In this document: positions 54,459-63,680 of the stretch, piece after piece | Numbering within the stretch: the first letter of the stretch is position 1 | How the letters are laid out: each line of letters opens with the position of its first letter | Source: GCA-002715885 sp045561575 | Lineage (GTDB): Bacteria > Bacteroidota > Bacteroidia > Flavobacteriales > BACL11 | Direction of reading: 5' to 3' | NCBI GenBank assembly: GCA_045561575.1 | Contig: JBJKXM010000004.1 | Location: 62,001 to 126,000, forward strand | DNA: 64,000 nucleotides | Made by a program: the position numbers and the translations under genes | Notes under the pieces: model-generated | Seen by the model: only the letters and a program-made list of their open reading frames with translations | Database searches by the model: none | Told to the model about the DNA's origin: nothing

Positions 54459-55266
54459 AACCGATATTCTCATAAAAGATAGTTTATTTGACAATGATCA
54501 AATTTCTAACTATCACCTTTCAGTTGAGCTTAGTAAAAAATCAATATCATATTGTATAATTGACAAACAAAAATATAGGTGTTTACTGTTATCTTCGCAA
54601 TCCTATGACTTAAAAGATTTACACTTAATATTTAACAACGATGATTATTTAAATAAAAAATTTATCTCTAAATCAATATCTGTTGTTAACTTTCCAAATA
54701 CGCTAATACCTAGTAAACTATATGTCGAGGATGACAAAAAAAACTTGTTAAGCATTAATCATCAAATTGAAGATGAAGAACTTTTATCAGATAAGCTAAA
54801 AAGCGATATTGTTAACTTGTATGCTATTCCTAGAGGAATATATCAAACAATTAAAAATATTATTCCTGAAGCTTCTATTAGATCTCACAGTTCAATACTA
54901 ATTAATAAATGTATAAATCTTAATCAATCTAAGGAAACGATGTTTTTATATGTTAAAGATTCAGTAGTGCATATAGTTATTTCAAAAAATAAAAACTTAC
55001 TTTTTCAAAATAAATTTGAATTTCAAACAAAGGAAGATTTATTATTCTATGTTTTATTTTGTATTCAAGAAATGAATCTATCAAATGAAGAAATCAATAC
55101 ATTAGTTTATGGAATTATAGCTAAAGAAGAATTTAACATTCTATATCAATACATAAGAAACATAAAATATGGAAATAAACTAAATGATATAAGTTGCAGT
55201 AACGAGTTTAATAATATTGAAGGACATTGTTACAATTTGCTATATCGACAATTTTTATGCGTATAA
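54439..55266 (+). CDS. DUF3822-like protein
   Basis: The 275-residue protein has no signal or membrane helix. SNYHLSVELSKKSISYCIID at the start and mixed alpha/beta sequence fit DUF3822, a Bacteroidota family of unknown function, proposed from context to be near rsmD. It overlaps the preceding gene by 20 bases and rsmD by 10. The identification rests on position and the N-terminal pattern. Confidence 0.65.
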   Translation: MVTGENKTDILIKDSLFDNDQISNYHLSVELSKKSISYCIIDKQKYRCLLLSSQSYDLKDLHLIFNNDDYLNKKFISKSISVVNFPNTLIPSKLYVEDDKKNLLSINHQIEDEELLSDKLKSDIVNLYAIPRGIYQTIKNIIPEASIRSHSSILINKCINLNQSKETMFLYVKDSVVHIVISKNKNLLFQNKFEFQTKEDLLFYVLFCIQEMNLSNEEINTLVYGIIAKEEFNILYQYIRNIKYGNKLNDISCSNEFNNIEGHCYNLLYRQFLCV

Positions 55267-55781
55267 TTTCCGGAAATCACAAAGGAAGAAAACTTATTGC
55301 ACCAAAAAACCTTCCTGTCCGCCCAACAACTGACAGAGCCAAAGAAAGTCTATTTAACATTCTACAAAATAGATATAACATCTCTAAACTTAAAGCACTT
55401 GATTTATTTAGTGGCACTGGAAATATAAGCTATGAGTTTGCTTCAAGAAATGCTAATAAAATTACAGCAGTAGATAAAAATATTAAGTGCACAAATTTTA
55501 TAAATAAAATTAGCCTTGAGTTAGATTTTAATATCAAAACAATTACTAGTGATTGCTTTAATTATGTTTTAAATACTAGTGATAAATTTGATATTATCTT
55601 TTTAGATCCTCCTTACAACTATAATAAGTACCACGAAATAAAAGATTTAATACTTGAAAAAAAGATTATTGAAAATAATGGATGTCTAATAATTGAACAT
55701 GATAAAAGAACGATATTTGAAGACAAAAATATAGAGAAAAGAAAATATGGAAGTGTTTTTTTTACTATGTTTAATTTATAA
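55257..55781 (+). CDS. rsmD: 16S rRNA (guanine-966-N2)-methyltransferase RsmD
   Basis: The 174-residue protein from MRIISGNHKGRKL has the RsmD marks RPTTDRAKESLFNIL, the SAM motif ALDLFSGTGNISYEF and the catalytic DPPY in IIFLDPPYN. It methylates G966 of 16S rRNA. The open frame starts 30 bases earlier but those residues are out of family. It overlaps DUF3822 by 10 bases; coaD follows after 5. Confidence 0.93.
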   Translation: MRIISGNHKGRKLIAPKNLPVRPTTDRAKESLFNILQNRYNISKLKALDLFSGTGNISYEFASRNANKITAVDKNIKCTNFINKISLELDFNIKTITSDCFNYVLNTSDKFDIIFLDPPYNYNKYHEIKDLILEKKIIENNGCLIIEHDKRTIFEDKNIEKRKYGSVFFTMFNL

Positions 55782-55786
55782 TCTAT

Positions 55787-56263
55787 ATGAAAAAAATAGC
55801 TCTTTTTCCTGGTTCATTTTCTCCATTTACTTTTGGACACATGTCAATTATTGAAAGAACAATTCCTCTCTTTGACAAAATCATTATAGGTATTGGAAAA
55901 AACTCATTAAAAGACAATAGCTTCCCATTTGAAAAAAACAAAGATTGGATACAAAGTTTAATTAAGGATAAAAACAATATGGAAGTAATATGCTATACAG
56001 GCTTAACTGTAGATGCTTGTAAAAAATATAAAGCTAATTATATAATAAGAGGAGTTAGAGACGAAAAGGACTTTGAGTTTGAAAAAAAAGTAGCTCAAAA
56101 TAATAAAGAGCTAGATTCTAATATTGAAACGCTTTTAATAACAACATTACCTAAACACTCTCATATATCATCATCAATTGTAAGAGATATTCTAAAAAAT
56201 AATGGAGATATAAGTAAATTAGTTCCAAATGCTAAAGAACTAAATAAATTTTTTAGTATTTAA
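55787..56263 (+). CDS. coaD: Phosphopantetheine adenylyltransferase
   Basis: The 158-residue enzyme makes dephospho-CoA from phosphopantetheine and ATP. ALFPGSFSPFTFGHMSII carries the (H/T)xGH nucleotidyl motif, and TGLTVD, RGVRDEKDFEFE and HSHISSSIVRDI follow. It lies directly after rsmD and is convergent with rdgB. Confidence 0.95.
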   Translation: MKKIALFPGSFSPFTFGHMSIIERTIPLFDKIIIGIGKNSLKDNSFPFEKNKDWIQSLIKDKNNMEVICYTGLTVDACKKYKANYIIRGVRDEKDFEFEKKVAQNNKELDSNIETLLITTLPKHSHISSSIVRDILKNNGDISKLVPNAKELNKFFSI

Positions 56264-56265
56264 AG

Positions 56266-56841
56266 CTACTTCTTTTTAAGAAAAGATACCAGTTTTCTAA
56301 CAGCAATTCCACGATGACTTATTTTTCCTTTTTCAATTTGATTCATTTCAGCAAAAGTTAATTTTGAATCGAAAGGAAGAAAAATAGGATCATAGCCAAA
56401 CCCTTCATTTCCATAAAACTTTTTTGTTATAGTCCCTTCACATTGTCCTTTAAATATATATTCTTTACCTTCTATTATTAATGCAATTACTGTAACAAAC
56501 TTTGCTTGTCTATTTTCAATATTATCTAAATCTCTAAGTACTTTATTAATGTTATCTGTAGCATTACATGCAGGACCAGCGTATCTAGCTGAATAAACTC
56601 CCGGTTTACCATTAAGAGCGTCAATTTCCAGTCCTGTGTCATCAGCAAAACAATTACATTTATACTTGTTATATATGTGTCTTGCTTTTAATAAAGCATT
56701 ACCTTCAAGTGTAATTTCAGTTTCCTCTATTTCATCATGAAAACCAATATTTTTTAAGCTTAAAACTTTATATTGTGAAGAAACTAAATTTTTAATCTCA
56801 CTTAACTTATTTAAATTATTTGTAACAAAAACAATATCCAT
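56266..56841 (-). CDS. rdgB: Non-canonical purine NTP pyrophosphatase (RdgB/HAM1)
   Basis: The 191-residue enzyme hydrolyses ITP, XTP and dITP to keep them out of nucleic acids. The signature starts TNNLNKLSEI and includes FADDTGLEIDALNGKPGVYSARYAG and the C-terminal GFGYDPIFLP...SHRGIA. The start overlaps the stop of rlmH by one base. Confidence 0.94.
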   Translation of the reverse strand: MDIVFVTNNLNKLSEIKNLVSSQYKVLSLKNIGFHDEIEETEITLEGNALLKARHIYNKYKCNCFADDTGLEIDALNGKPGVYSARYAGPACNATDNINKVLRDLDNIENRQAKFVTVIALIIEGKEYIFKGQCEGTITKKFYGNEGFGYDPIFLPFDSKLTFAEMNQIEKGKISHRGIAVRKLVSFLKKK

Positions 56842-57314
56842 TACTGATTATGGTATTTTTCATTTCTTAATATAGTATATGCTCTATAGAGTTGTTCCAT
56901 AAAAAATAATCTTACCATTTGATGAGAAAATGTCATTTTTGATAAAGATATTTTTTCATTTGCGATCGAATAAATTTGATCAGAAAATCCAAAAGCACCT
57001 CCAATAATGAAAACTATACGTTTATAAGAATTGAGCATATATTTTTCAATTTTTTTTGAAAATTCAACAGAGGTAAAGGTTTTTCCTTTTTCATCTAATA
57101 AAACAATGTAATCTCCATTAAAAATTTGTTTTTTTATCAATTTTGCCTCCTGATTTTTATATTCTAACTTACTTAATTTATTTGAACTTTTTAAACTTGG
57201 AATTTCAAAATGATTAAAATCTATGTAATGAGAAAGTCTTTTATTAAAATCTAATAGTTGATTTTTAAGATTTTCATCCGATGTCCTACCGTTAGAAATT
57301 AATAAAAGCTTCAT
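56841..57314 (-). CDS. rlmH: 23S rRNA (pseudouridine-1915-N3)-methyltransferase RlmH
   Basis: The 157-residue SPOUT enzyme ends with the conserved LFMEQLYRAYTILRNEKYHN and has FIIGGAFGFSD for SAM binding. It methylates pseudouridine 1915 in helix 69 of 23S rRNA. It is divergent from nadC, only 38 bases apart. Confidence 0.94.
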   Translation of the reverse strand: MKLLLISNGRTSDENLKNQLLDFNKRLSHYIDFNHFEIPSLKSSNKLSKLEYKNQEAKLIKKQIFNGDYIVLLDEKGKTFTSVEFSKKIEKYMLNSYKRIVFIIGGAFGFSDQIYSIANEKISLSKMTFSHQMVRLFFMEQLYRAYTILRNEKYHNQ

Positions 57315-57352
57315 TATTTCGTATTTTTGACAATATTAGTAATTTGACTCTA

Positions 57353-58195
57353 ATGATTGATCAAGAACTTGAAAAATTTATAAAACAATCTCTAAAAGAA
57401 GACATTCGCACAGGAGACCATACTTCTCTTGCATGCATTGATAAACAAAATTCAAGCAAAGCTAAAATTATAGCTAAAGATAATGGCATAATTGCAGGTG
57501 TTGAATTAGCTAACTTGATCTTTAAAATAGTTGATAGTAAACTTACAATAAATAATCATTTCAAAGACGGAGATATCGTTTCAAATCAAGACATTATAAT
57601 GTCAATAGAAGGATTTACACATTCCATATTAAAAGCTGAAAGACTTGTATTAAATTATATGCAATTAATGAGTGCTATTGCTACAAAAACAAATATTCTT
57701 TGTGAAAAAATAGCTACTACAAATACAAAAATTTTAGACACAAGAAAAACGATACCTCTAAATAGAAAAGTCCAAAAATGGGCTGTCAAAATAGGTGGAG
57801 GAAAGAATCATAGATATGCATTAGATGACATGATTATGATTAAAGATAATCATATTGACTTTTGTGGTGGAATCGCTCAAGCCATACAAAAAACAAAAAA
57901 ATACCTTTTATCTAAAAAATTAGATTTAAATATAATTGTTGAAACTAGAAATATTGATGAAATTAAAGAAGTGATTAATGAGGGAGGAATTACAAGAATT
58001 TTACTTGACAACTTCAATTACATTCAAACACAAGAAGCAGTAAAATTTATTAATAATAGGTATGAAACTGAATCATCTGGTGGTATAACAGAAGATAATA
58101 TTTTAATGTATGCAAAATGCGGCGTTGATTACATTTCACTTGGGACACTTACTCATACAATAAAAAACTTTGATTTAAGTTTAAAAGCGTCATGA
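57353..58195 (+). CDS. nadC: Nicotinate-nucleotide pyrophosphorylase (quinolinate phosphoribosyltransferase)
   Basis: The 280-residue enzyme from ATG 57353 makes nicotinate mononucleotide from quinolinate and PRPP in NAD synthesis. It has EDIRTGDHTS, LDTRKTIPLNRKVQKWAVKIGGGKNHR and MIKDNHI for PRPP binding, and EVETR-like VETRN later. The frame opens three codons earlier at a TTG. It overlaps the next gene by 4 bases. Confidence 0.94.
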   Translation: MIDQELEKFIKQSLKEDIRTGDHTSLACIDKQNSSKAKIIAKDNGIIAGVELANLIFKIVDSKLTINNHFKDGDIVSNQDIIMSIEGFTHSILKAERLVLNYMQLMSAIATKTNILCEKIATTNTKILDTRKTIPLNRKVQKWAVKIGGGKNHRYALDDMIMIKDNHIDFCGGIAQAIQKTKKYLLSKKLDLNIIVETRNIDEIKEVINEGGITRILLDNFNYIQTQEAVKFINNRYETESSGGITEDNILMYAKCGVDYISLGTLTHTIKNFDLSLKAS

Positions 58196-59076
58196 GTAAT
58201 TTAACTCAGATTTTAAAAAAAATTAAACCATTAGGTTTTAGAGGTCTTAGCTTATATGATGTCACTGTTTTTTTCATAAGAGGATTACAAAAAGGTGCTA
58301 TAACTACAAGAGCATCGTCATTAGCATTCAATTTTTTCTTAGCGTTTTTTCCATCTATCATTGTTTTTTTCACACTAATTCCATATATACCTATTGATGG
58401 TTTTCAAGAAACACTCATGGAAATACTATCAAACATATTACCGCCATCAACTAACTCAGCTACGTTTAACACTCTAGAGGATATTATTAATAATCAAAGA
58501 GGTGGTTTACTGTCTTTAGGTTTTATTTTAGCATTATATTTTTCAACCAATGGAATGAGTTCATTAATTCAAGCATTGAATTCATCTTATCATATTAGAG
58601 AAAATGAATCCATTGTCAAGCATCAATTATTATCTATTATTCTAACTATAATAACATCAGCATTAGTTTTTCTAACAATAGTCTTAATAATATTTGGAAA
58701 AGCAACAATATCATACTTAATTGATTATCAAATTATTAATGAAAATCAACTCAACATCCTTAACATTGCAAAATGGGTAATTTTAATTTTTATGCTTTTT
58801 ATTGGAATTACAACAATTTTTAATTTTGGACCAGCACTAAAAACTAAAACAAAAATATTCTCTCCAGGAGCAATACTTGCAACATTATTCATAATTTTAA
58901 CTTCAATTGTTTTTAGCTACTATATTGATAATTTTTCTCAATACAATAAAATTTATGGTTCTATCGGAACACTAATAATTATTTTACTTTGGATTTATTT
59001 TAACGCCATATTTTTATTGATAGGATTTGAATTAAATGCAAGTATAACTAACGCTAAAAAAAATTTAACAAATTAA
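58192..59076 (+). CDS. YihY/BrkB-family membrane protein
   Basis: The 294-residue integral membrane protein has about six helices and the family segments TTRASSLAFNFFLAFFPSIIV and GSIGTLIIILLWIYFNAIFLLIGFELN. The family was once called ribonuclease BN, which is now rejected; function is unknown. It overlaps nadC by 4 bases and lies 2 bases before the M1 peptidase, suggesting an operon. Confidence 0.88.
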   Translation: MSNLTQILKKIKPLGFRGLSLYDVTVFFIRGLQKGAITTRASSLAFNFFLAFFPSIIVFFTLIPYIPIDGFQETLMEILSNILPPSTNSATFNTLEDIINNQRGGLLSLGFILALYFSTNGMSSLIQALNSSYHIRENESIVKHQLLSIILTIITSALVFLTIVLIIFGKATISYLIDYQIINENQLNILNIAKWVILIFMLFIGITTIFNFGPALKTKTKIFSPGAILATLFIILTSIVFSYYIDNFSQYNKIYGSIGTLIIILLWIYFNAIFLLIGFELNASITNAKKNLTN

Positions 59077-59078
59077 AT

Positions 59079-62000
59079 ATGAAAAAATACTTACTTATAT
59101 TTTTTATTCTTCTTTCAATTAGTGGCTATTCTCAAAATAAGTATAATCCACTTGAAAAGCCAAATACATATAGAAATTTAGACAATCCTAACTACTGGAA
59201 AAACAAAATGCCACATAAAGGTTATTGGCAACAAGACATACATTATAATATCAAAGCTGAAATTGATGAGGAAACTGATATTATTGATGCCTTTGAAGAA
59301 CTAACATATTGGAATAATTCCCCAGACACTCTTGATTTTGTTTTTTTCCATCTATATCAAAATGCCTTTCAACCAGATTCATATTATGATAAACTTCAGA
59401 AGGAAAATGGAAAAAATCCCAAATATGGAAAATACGAAGAAAAAAAATTAGGAACAATTGTAGAAAGAATCACAATTAATGGGATGAGTGTAAAAACTTT
59501 ACTTGATAATACGATTCTAAAAGTTAATTTAATTGAACCATTGCTTCCAAATGAAAAAATAAATTTTGAGATTAAATTCAAAACATATTTTGACAGTGGT
59601 GAAGTTAGAAGAAGAATGAAATCCTATGATGCGTGGGGTTATAGACATTATAATGGTGTACATTGGTACCCAAGAATCTCTGTCTATGATGCTAAATTTG
59701 GATGGACTACAGATCAACACCTTGGGAGAGAGTTTTATGGAAACTTTGGAACCTTTGATGTTGAATTAACTTTCGCCTCCAATTTTGTTGTTGAAGCTAC
59801 TGGTAACCTCATAAATAGAAATGAAGTTTTACCGGATGATCTAAGAAAAAAACTAGATGTAAAAAACTTTAAAGATAAACCGTTTAATTCTCCACCATCA
59901 ACGATAATTAAATACAACAAAGACGAACACAAGACATGGAAATATCATGCAGAAAATGTTCATGATTTTGCATTTACTGCAGATCCTACCTATAGGATTG
60001 GTGAAGCAAGATGGGAGGATAAAGTTTGTTATTCATTAGTACAAGAACCACATGCAAGCAAATGGCAAAACGCAGCAGATTTTGGAGCTGAATGCTTAAG
60101 AGTTTTTTCAGAAGATTTCGGAAGATATATTTGGCATAAAGTTATTGTTGCTGATGCAAGAGATGGAATGGAGTATCCAATGATTACACTAGATGGTGGT
60201 ACTGATCCTGGTTACAGGGATTTGCTTGCTCACGAAATTGGGCATATGTGGTTTTTTGGTCAGGTCGGAAATAACGAAACATACAGGGCTTTACTTGATG
60301 AAGGGTTTACTGAATTCCTTACTGCTTGGGCAATGATCAAGATTGATGGAGAAAATGTGATAGAAGATCTACCAAAAAATAGTTATAGAAAAAAATTCCA
60401 CAAACCTCAAAAAGCCATTGATACTGAAGTTTATAATGCTTATATAGAATCCGCTACAAGAAAAACAGATCCAATAATTTCAACTCATTCAGACTGCTTT
60501 AATGGAGCCTTAGGCCATGGTGGTGGATATAGGCAAGTATATTATAAAACTGCAACCATGTTATATAATTTACAATATGTTTTAGGAGATGAATTATTCT
60601 TAGATGCTATGAAATATTATTTTAACACATGGAAAATTGCTCATCCTTACAATGAAGATTTTAGAAATGCAATTATTCAGTATACAAATGTTGATTTAAA
60701 TTGGTTTTTTGACCAATGGTTAGACACAGATAAAAGATTAGATTATTCTGTAAAAGTAAAAAAGAATACAAATTCTGAAAAAATAGTTTTCAAAAGAAAA
60801 TCAAGAATGCAAATGCCAATAGATTTTACTGTTGTAGCAAATGATAAAAAGAAATATGAATATCATATTCCTAATAATTGGTTTGTAAAATCAACAGATG
60901 CCAAAGTTCTTCCTAAATGGCATGGTTGGGATAAATTAAACCCAAAATATGAAATTTCATTAGATATACCATCCGGAATAGATGAGGTTATAATTGACCC
61001 AACTACAAGGTTTGGCGATATATATATGCCTGATAATAGTTCGAAAATAAATAAAACATACAGTTTTGATCATCTACTATATCAAAGAGCCGATTGGAGA
61101 AATTATGAGGTAAAATATAGACCAAACCTATGGTGGAATTCTTATGATGGAGTAAAAATTGGAATTAATTTAAATGGAAATTATTTAAATCACCACCATC
61201 TATTTGACATTAATTTTTGGCTTAATACTGGACAATTACAAGATGAAAATATTATAAATAAAGAAAACTATGATCTTTATTCTTACAAGATGAACTACAA
61301 TACTAATCTTGATAATTATATGAAATATGCAAGAATTAAATTAAGTACAAATTTCATAGCTGGTTTATATTCAAACCAAATGTCTTTTTCAAAATACACT
61401 TTAGACAAAAAAAATAAAATTAATATTGGGTTAGTTTCTTATTACAGAACAAAAGCTGAAAACTATATGCTTTATCCACAACTTTGGAATATAAATAAAT
61501 TCAACAATAGAATAGATTTATCTCTAGAGCATAAATATAATATAAAAGATATTTCAGGAAAAATTGAACTCAGCACAATGAGTTCTGCATTATTTTCCGA
61601 TTACAATTACAATAAGTTTATTCTTAAAAACACTAATAACACTACTGTTTTTGATTTAAAATTAAAATCAAGAATTTTTATTCAAATAGGCACAGGTGAT
61701 AATTGGGCATCAGAAAGTAAACTTTATTTTGCTGGTGGAAATAATGAAGATTTAATGAATAATGAATTTGCAAGATCAACAGGATTTATTCCAAATGAAT
61801 ATCTAGGATTTGGTTCTTCATTAAATAACTTTCATCACAGTGGTGGCCTTAATCTTAGGGGTTATGCTGGCTATTTAGTTCCACAAGAAAATAATGGAAG
61901 TATTGAATCATTTAATTATTCTGGAAAAAGTGGAGCTGCAGTAAATTTAGAAATAGATTTGTCAAAGTATTTTCATTTTCATTTTATGAATAATGAATTA

Positions 62001-62246
62001 AAAACATACATTTTTGGAGATGCTGGTATAATTACTAATGAAGATATTAATAGTTCAAATTACTCTGATATTTTTACTGATTTAAGAACTGACGCAGGTG
62101 TTGGATTTACTTATTCAATACGAGCACTTCCTAAAATGAAGCCTCTAGTTTTAAGATTAGATTTTCCTTTTTTCCTTAATAGACCTCCTGCAAATGAGGA
62201 ATATTTAGAATTTAGATGGTTATTTGGAGTAAATAAATTATTCTAA
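59079..62246 (+). CDS. Large M1-family metallopeptidase with beta-barrel-like C-terminal region
   Basis: The 1055-residue protein has a signal peptide ending ISGYSQ. The peptidase M1 core spans about 40-560: zinc motif HEIGHMWFFG at residues 385-394 with the third ligand Glu408, exactly 19 residues after His389, and the substrate motif DGMEYPMITLDGG. From about 660 the sequence is alternating aromatic strands with charged turns and ends RLDFPFFLNRPP...EYLEFRWLFGVNKLF, like an outer-membrane surface-antigen barrel. A cell-surface aminopeptidase fixed in the outer membrane is inferred. Confidence 0.88.
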   Translation: MKKYLLIFFILLSISGYSQNKYNPLEKPNTYRNLDNPNYWKNKMPHKGYWQQDIHYNIKAEIDEETDIIDAFEELTYWNNSPDTLDFVFFHLYQNAFQPDSYYDKLQKENGKNPKYGKYEEKKLGTIVERITINGMSVKTLLDNTILKVNLIEPLLPNEKINFEIKFKTYFDSGEVRRRMKSYDAWGYRHYNGVHWYPRISVYDAKFGWTTDQHLGREFYGNFGTFDVELTFASNFVVEATGNLINRNEVLPDDLRKKLDVKNFKDKPFNSPPSTIIKYNKDEHKTWKYHAENVHDFAFTADPTYRIGEARWEDKVCYSLVQEPHASKWQNAADFGAECLRVFSEDFGRYIWHKVIVADARDGMEYPMITLDGGTDPGYRDLLAHEIGHMWFFGQVGNNETYRALLDEGFTEFLTAWAMIKIDGENVIEDLPKNSYRKKFHKPQKAIDTEVYNAYIESATRKTDPIISTHSDCFNGALGHGGGYRQVYYKTATMLYNLQYVLGDELFLDAMKYYFNTWKIAHPYNEDFRNAIIQYTNVDLNWFFDQWLDTDKRLDYSVKVKKNTNSEKIVFKRKSRMQMPIDFTVVANDKKKYEYHIPNNWFVKSTDAKVLPKWHGWDKLNPKYEISLDIPSGIDEVIIDPTTRFGDIYMPDNSSKINKTYSFDHLLYQRADWRNYEVKYRPNLWWNSYDGVKIGINLNGNYLNHHHLFDINFWLNTGQLQDENIINKENYDLYSYKMNYNTNLDNYMKYARIKLSTNFIAGLYSNQMSFSKYTLDKKNKINIGLVSYYRTKAENYMLYPQLWNINKFNNRIDLSLEHKYNIKDISGKIELSTMSSALFSDYNYNKFILKNTNNTTVFDLKLKSRIFIQIGTGDNWASESKLYFAGGNNEDLMNNEFARSTGFIPNEYLGFGSSLNNFHHSGGLNLRGYAGYLVPQENNGSIESFNYSGKSGAAVNLEIDLSKYFHFHFMNNELKTYIFGDAGIITNEDINSSNYSDIFTDLRTDAGVGFTYSIRALPKMKPLVLRLDFPFFLNRPPANEEYLEFRWLFGVNKLF

Positions 62247-62996
62247 ATGGAGGATAAAAAATTTATATTTATTTCAGGACTTCACAGAAGTGGGACATCT
62301 CTTTTCTATAAAATTCTTAATGAGCAAGAAAATTTTTCTGGACTTACTAATACTAATGAAATTGAGGATGAAGGACAGTTTGTTCAAAGTGTTTATTTAC
62401 CAGCATATAAATTTGGAGGAGTTGGAAAATTTGGTTTCAACGAAGAATCACAACTAAATGAAACATCAATTTTAATAAATGAAAAAAATAGACAAAAGCT
62501 TTTTAAAGAATGGTCAAGATTCTGGAACACAGAAAAAAAATATTTAGTTGAAAAATCACCTCCAAATATTATTAGAACACGATTTCTTCAAGAAATGTTT
62601 CCTAATAGTTACTTTATAAATATTACTAGGCATCCAATTGCAACTTCATTAGCAACAAAAAAATGGTCTAAAACATCACTTGATTCTTTGATTGATCATT
62701 GGATAGTTTGTCATAAAATTTACAATAAGGATAAAAAAAATCTTATTAGAAGTATAAATTTTAAATATGAAGATTTAATAGATAATCCTGAAAAAATACT
62801 AAAAACAATTTCTAATTTTTTAAAAATTAAAATAATTAACTCTGATATTGAAATTAGAAAAGGAATTAATCAAAAATATTTTAAAATTTGGGAGAAAAAA
62901 AAGAATAGCTTTTTCTCAAAAAATAAGATTAAGAGAATCATTGAAAAACATGAAAATGAAGTTAATAATTTTGGTTATAGTTTAATTGATTACTAA
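62247..62996 (+). CDS. Sulfotransferase-family protein
   Basis: The 249-residue protein has the PAPS-binding P-loop ISGLHRSGTSLFYKIL near the start and the 3'-phosphate-binding FINITRHPIATSLA further on, as in the Sulfotransfer family. It would transfer sulfate from PAPS to a sugar or lipid acceptor. The start follows the peptidase stop directly, and the next gene starts right after its stop. Confidence 0.83.
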   Translation: MEDKKFIFISGLHRSGTSLFYKILNEQENFSGLTNTNEIEDEGQFVQSVYLPAYKFGGVGKFGFNEESQLNETSILINEKNRQKLFKEWSRFWNTEKKYLVEKSPPNIIRTRFLQEMFPNSYFINITRHPIATSLATKKWSKTSLDSLIDHWIVCHKIYNKDKKNLIRSINFKYEDLIDNPEKILKTISNFLKIKIINSDIEIRKGINQKYFKIWEKKKNSFFSKNKIKRIIEKHENEVNNFGYSLIDY

Positions 62997-63680
62997 ATGA
63001 ATAAACAATTAATCATATCAATTGGAACTGGAAGAAGTGGAAGTGTTTCTTTATCATCTTTTTTATCTGAACAAAAGAACGTTCTTGTTTTACACGAAGG
63101 GAGATTAGAGAAAGAAAAAATTAGAAAATTAATAAAATGGGAAAATGATGAGACAGAATTATTTAATTGGATAGAATATCTATTAAATTATGATGAAGAT
63201 TTAAAATTCATTGGAGATACGGGGATGTATTTCCTCCCATATATAGACAAGATCATTCACAAATACCCTAATGTTAAAATAATTGGACTAGAAAGAGAAA
63301 AAGAAGATGTAGTTACAAGCTTTCTTAAAAAAACTGAAGGAAGAAACCATTGGTACAGTCATAATGGAAATGGATGGGAAATAGATAATAGATGGGACCC
63401 GTGTTTTCCAAAATATCAGATTAGAGAGAAAAGGAAAGCAATAGAGAAATATTATGACGATTATATTAGCACAACAAATGATCTTAAATTAAGATATCCA
63501 AATAATATTAAAATTTGGAATCTTTCTAGCTTTAATTCTTCCAAAACTAAAAATGAAATTCTAGATTTTATTTCATACGGTAATAATAGAACAATTGAAA
63601 AAGAATTTAAGAAAAACACAAAATTAAAATCTCAAAGAGAGTTAATTCTAAAAAAAATAAAAGAGTGGTTCTCAGTATAA
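62997..63680 (+). CDS. Sulfotransferase-like protein (short)
   Basis: The 227-residue protein begins ISIGTGRSGSVSLSSFLSEQ, a P-loop like that of sulfotransferases, followed by IIGLEREKEDVVTSFLKKTEG in the place of the 3'-phosphate motif. It is a distant relative of its neighbour. Function is likely in modifying polysaccharide. It overlaps the glycosyltransferase start by 16 bases. Confidence 0.72.
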   Translation: MNKQLIISIGTGRSGSVSLSSFLSEQKNVLVLHEGRLEKEKIRKLIKWENDETELFNWIEYLLNYDEDLKFIGDTGMYFLPYIDKIIHKYPNVKIIGLEREKEDVVTSFLKKTEGRNHWYSHNGNGWEIDNRWDPCFPKYQIREKRKAIEKYYDDYISTTNDLKLRYPNNIKIWNLSSFNSSKTKNEILDFISYGNNRTIEKEFKKNTKLKSQRELILKKIKEWFSV

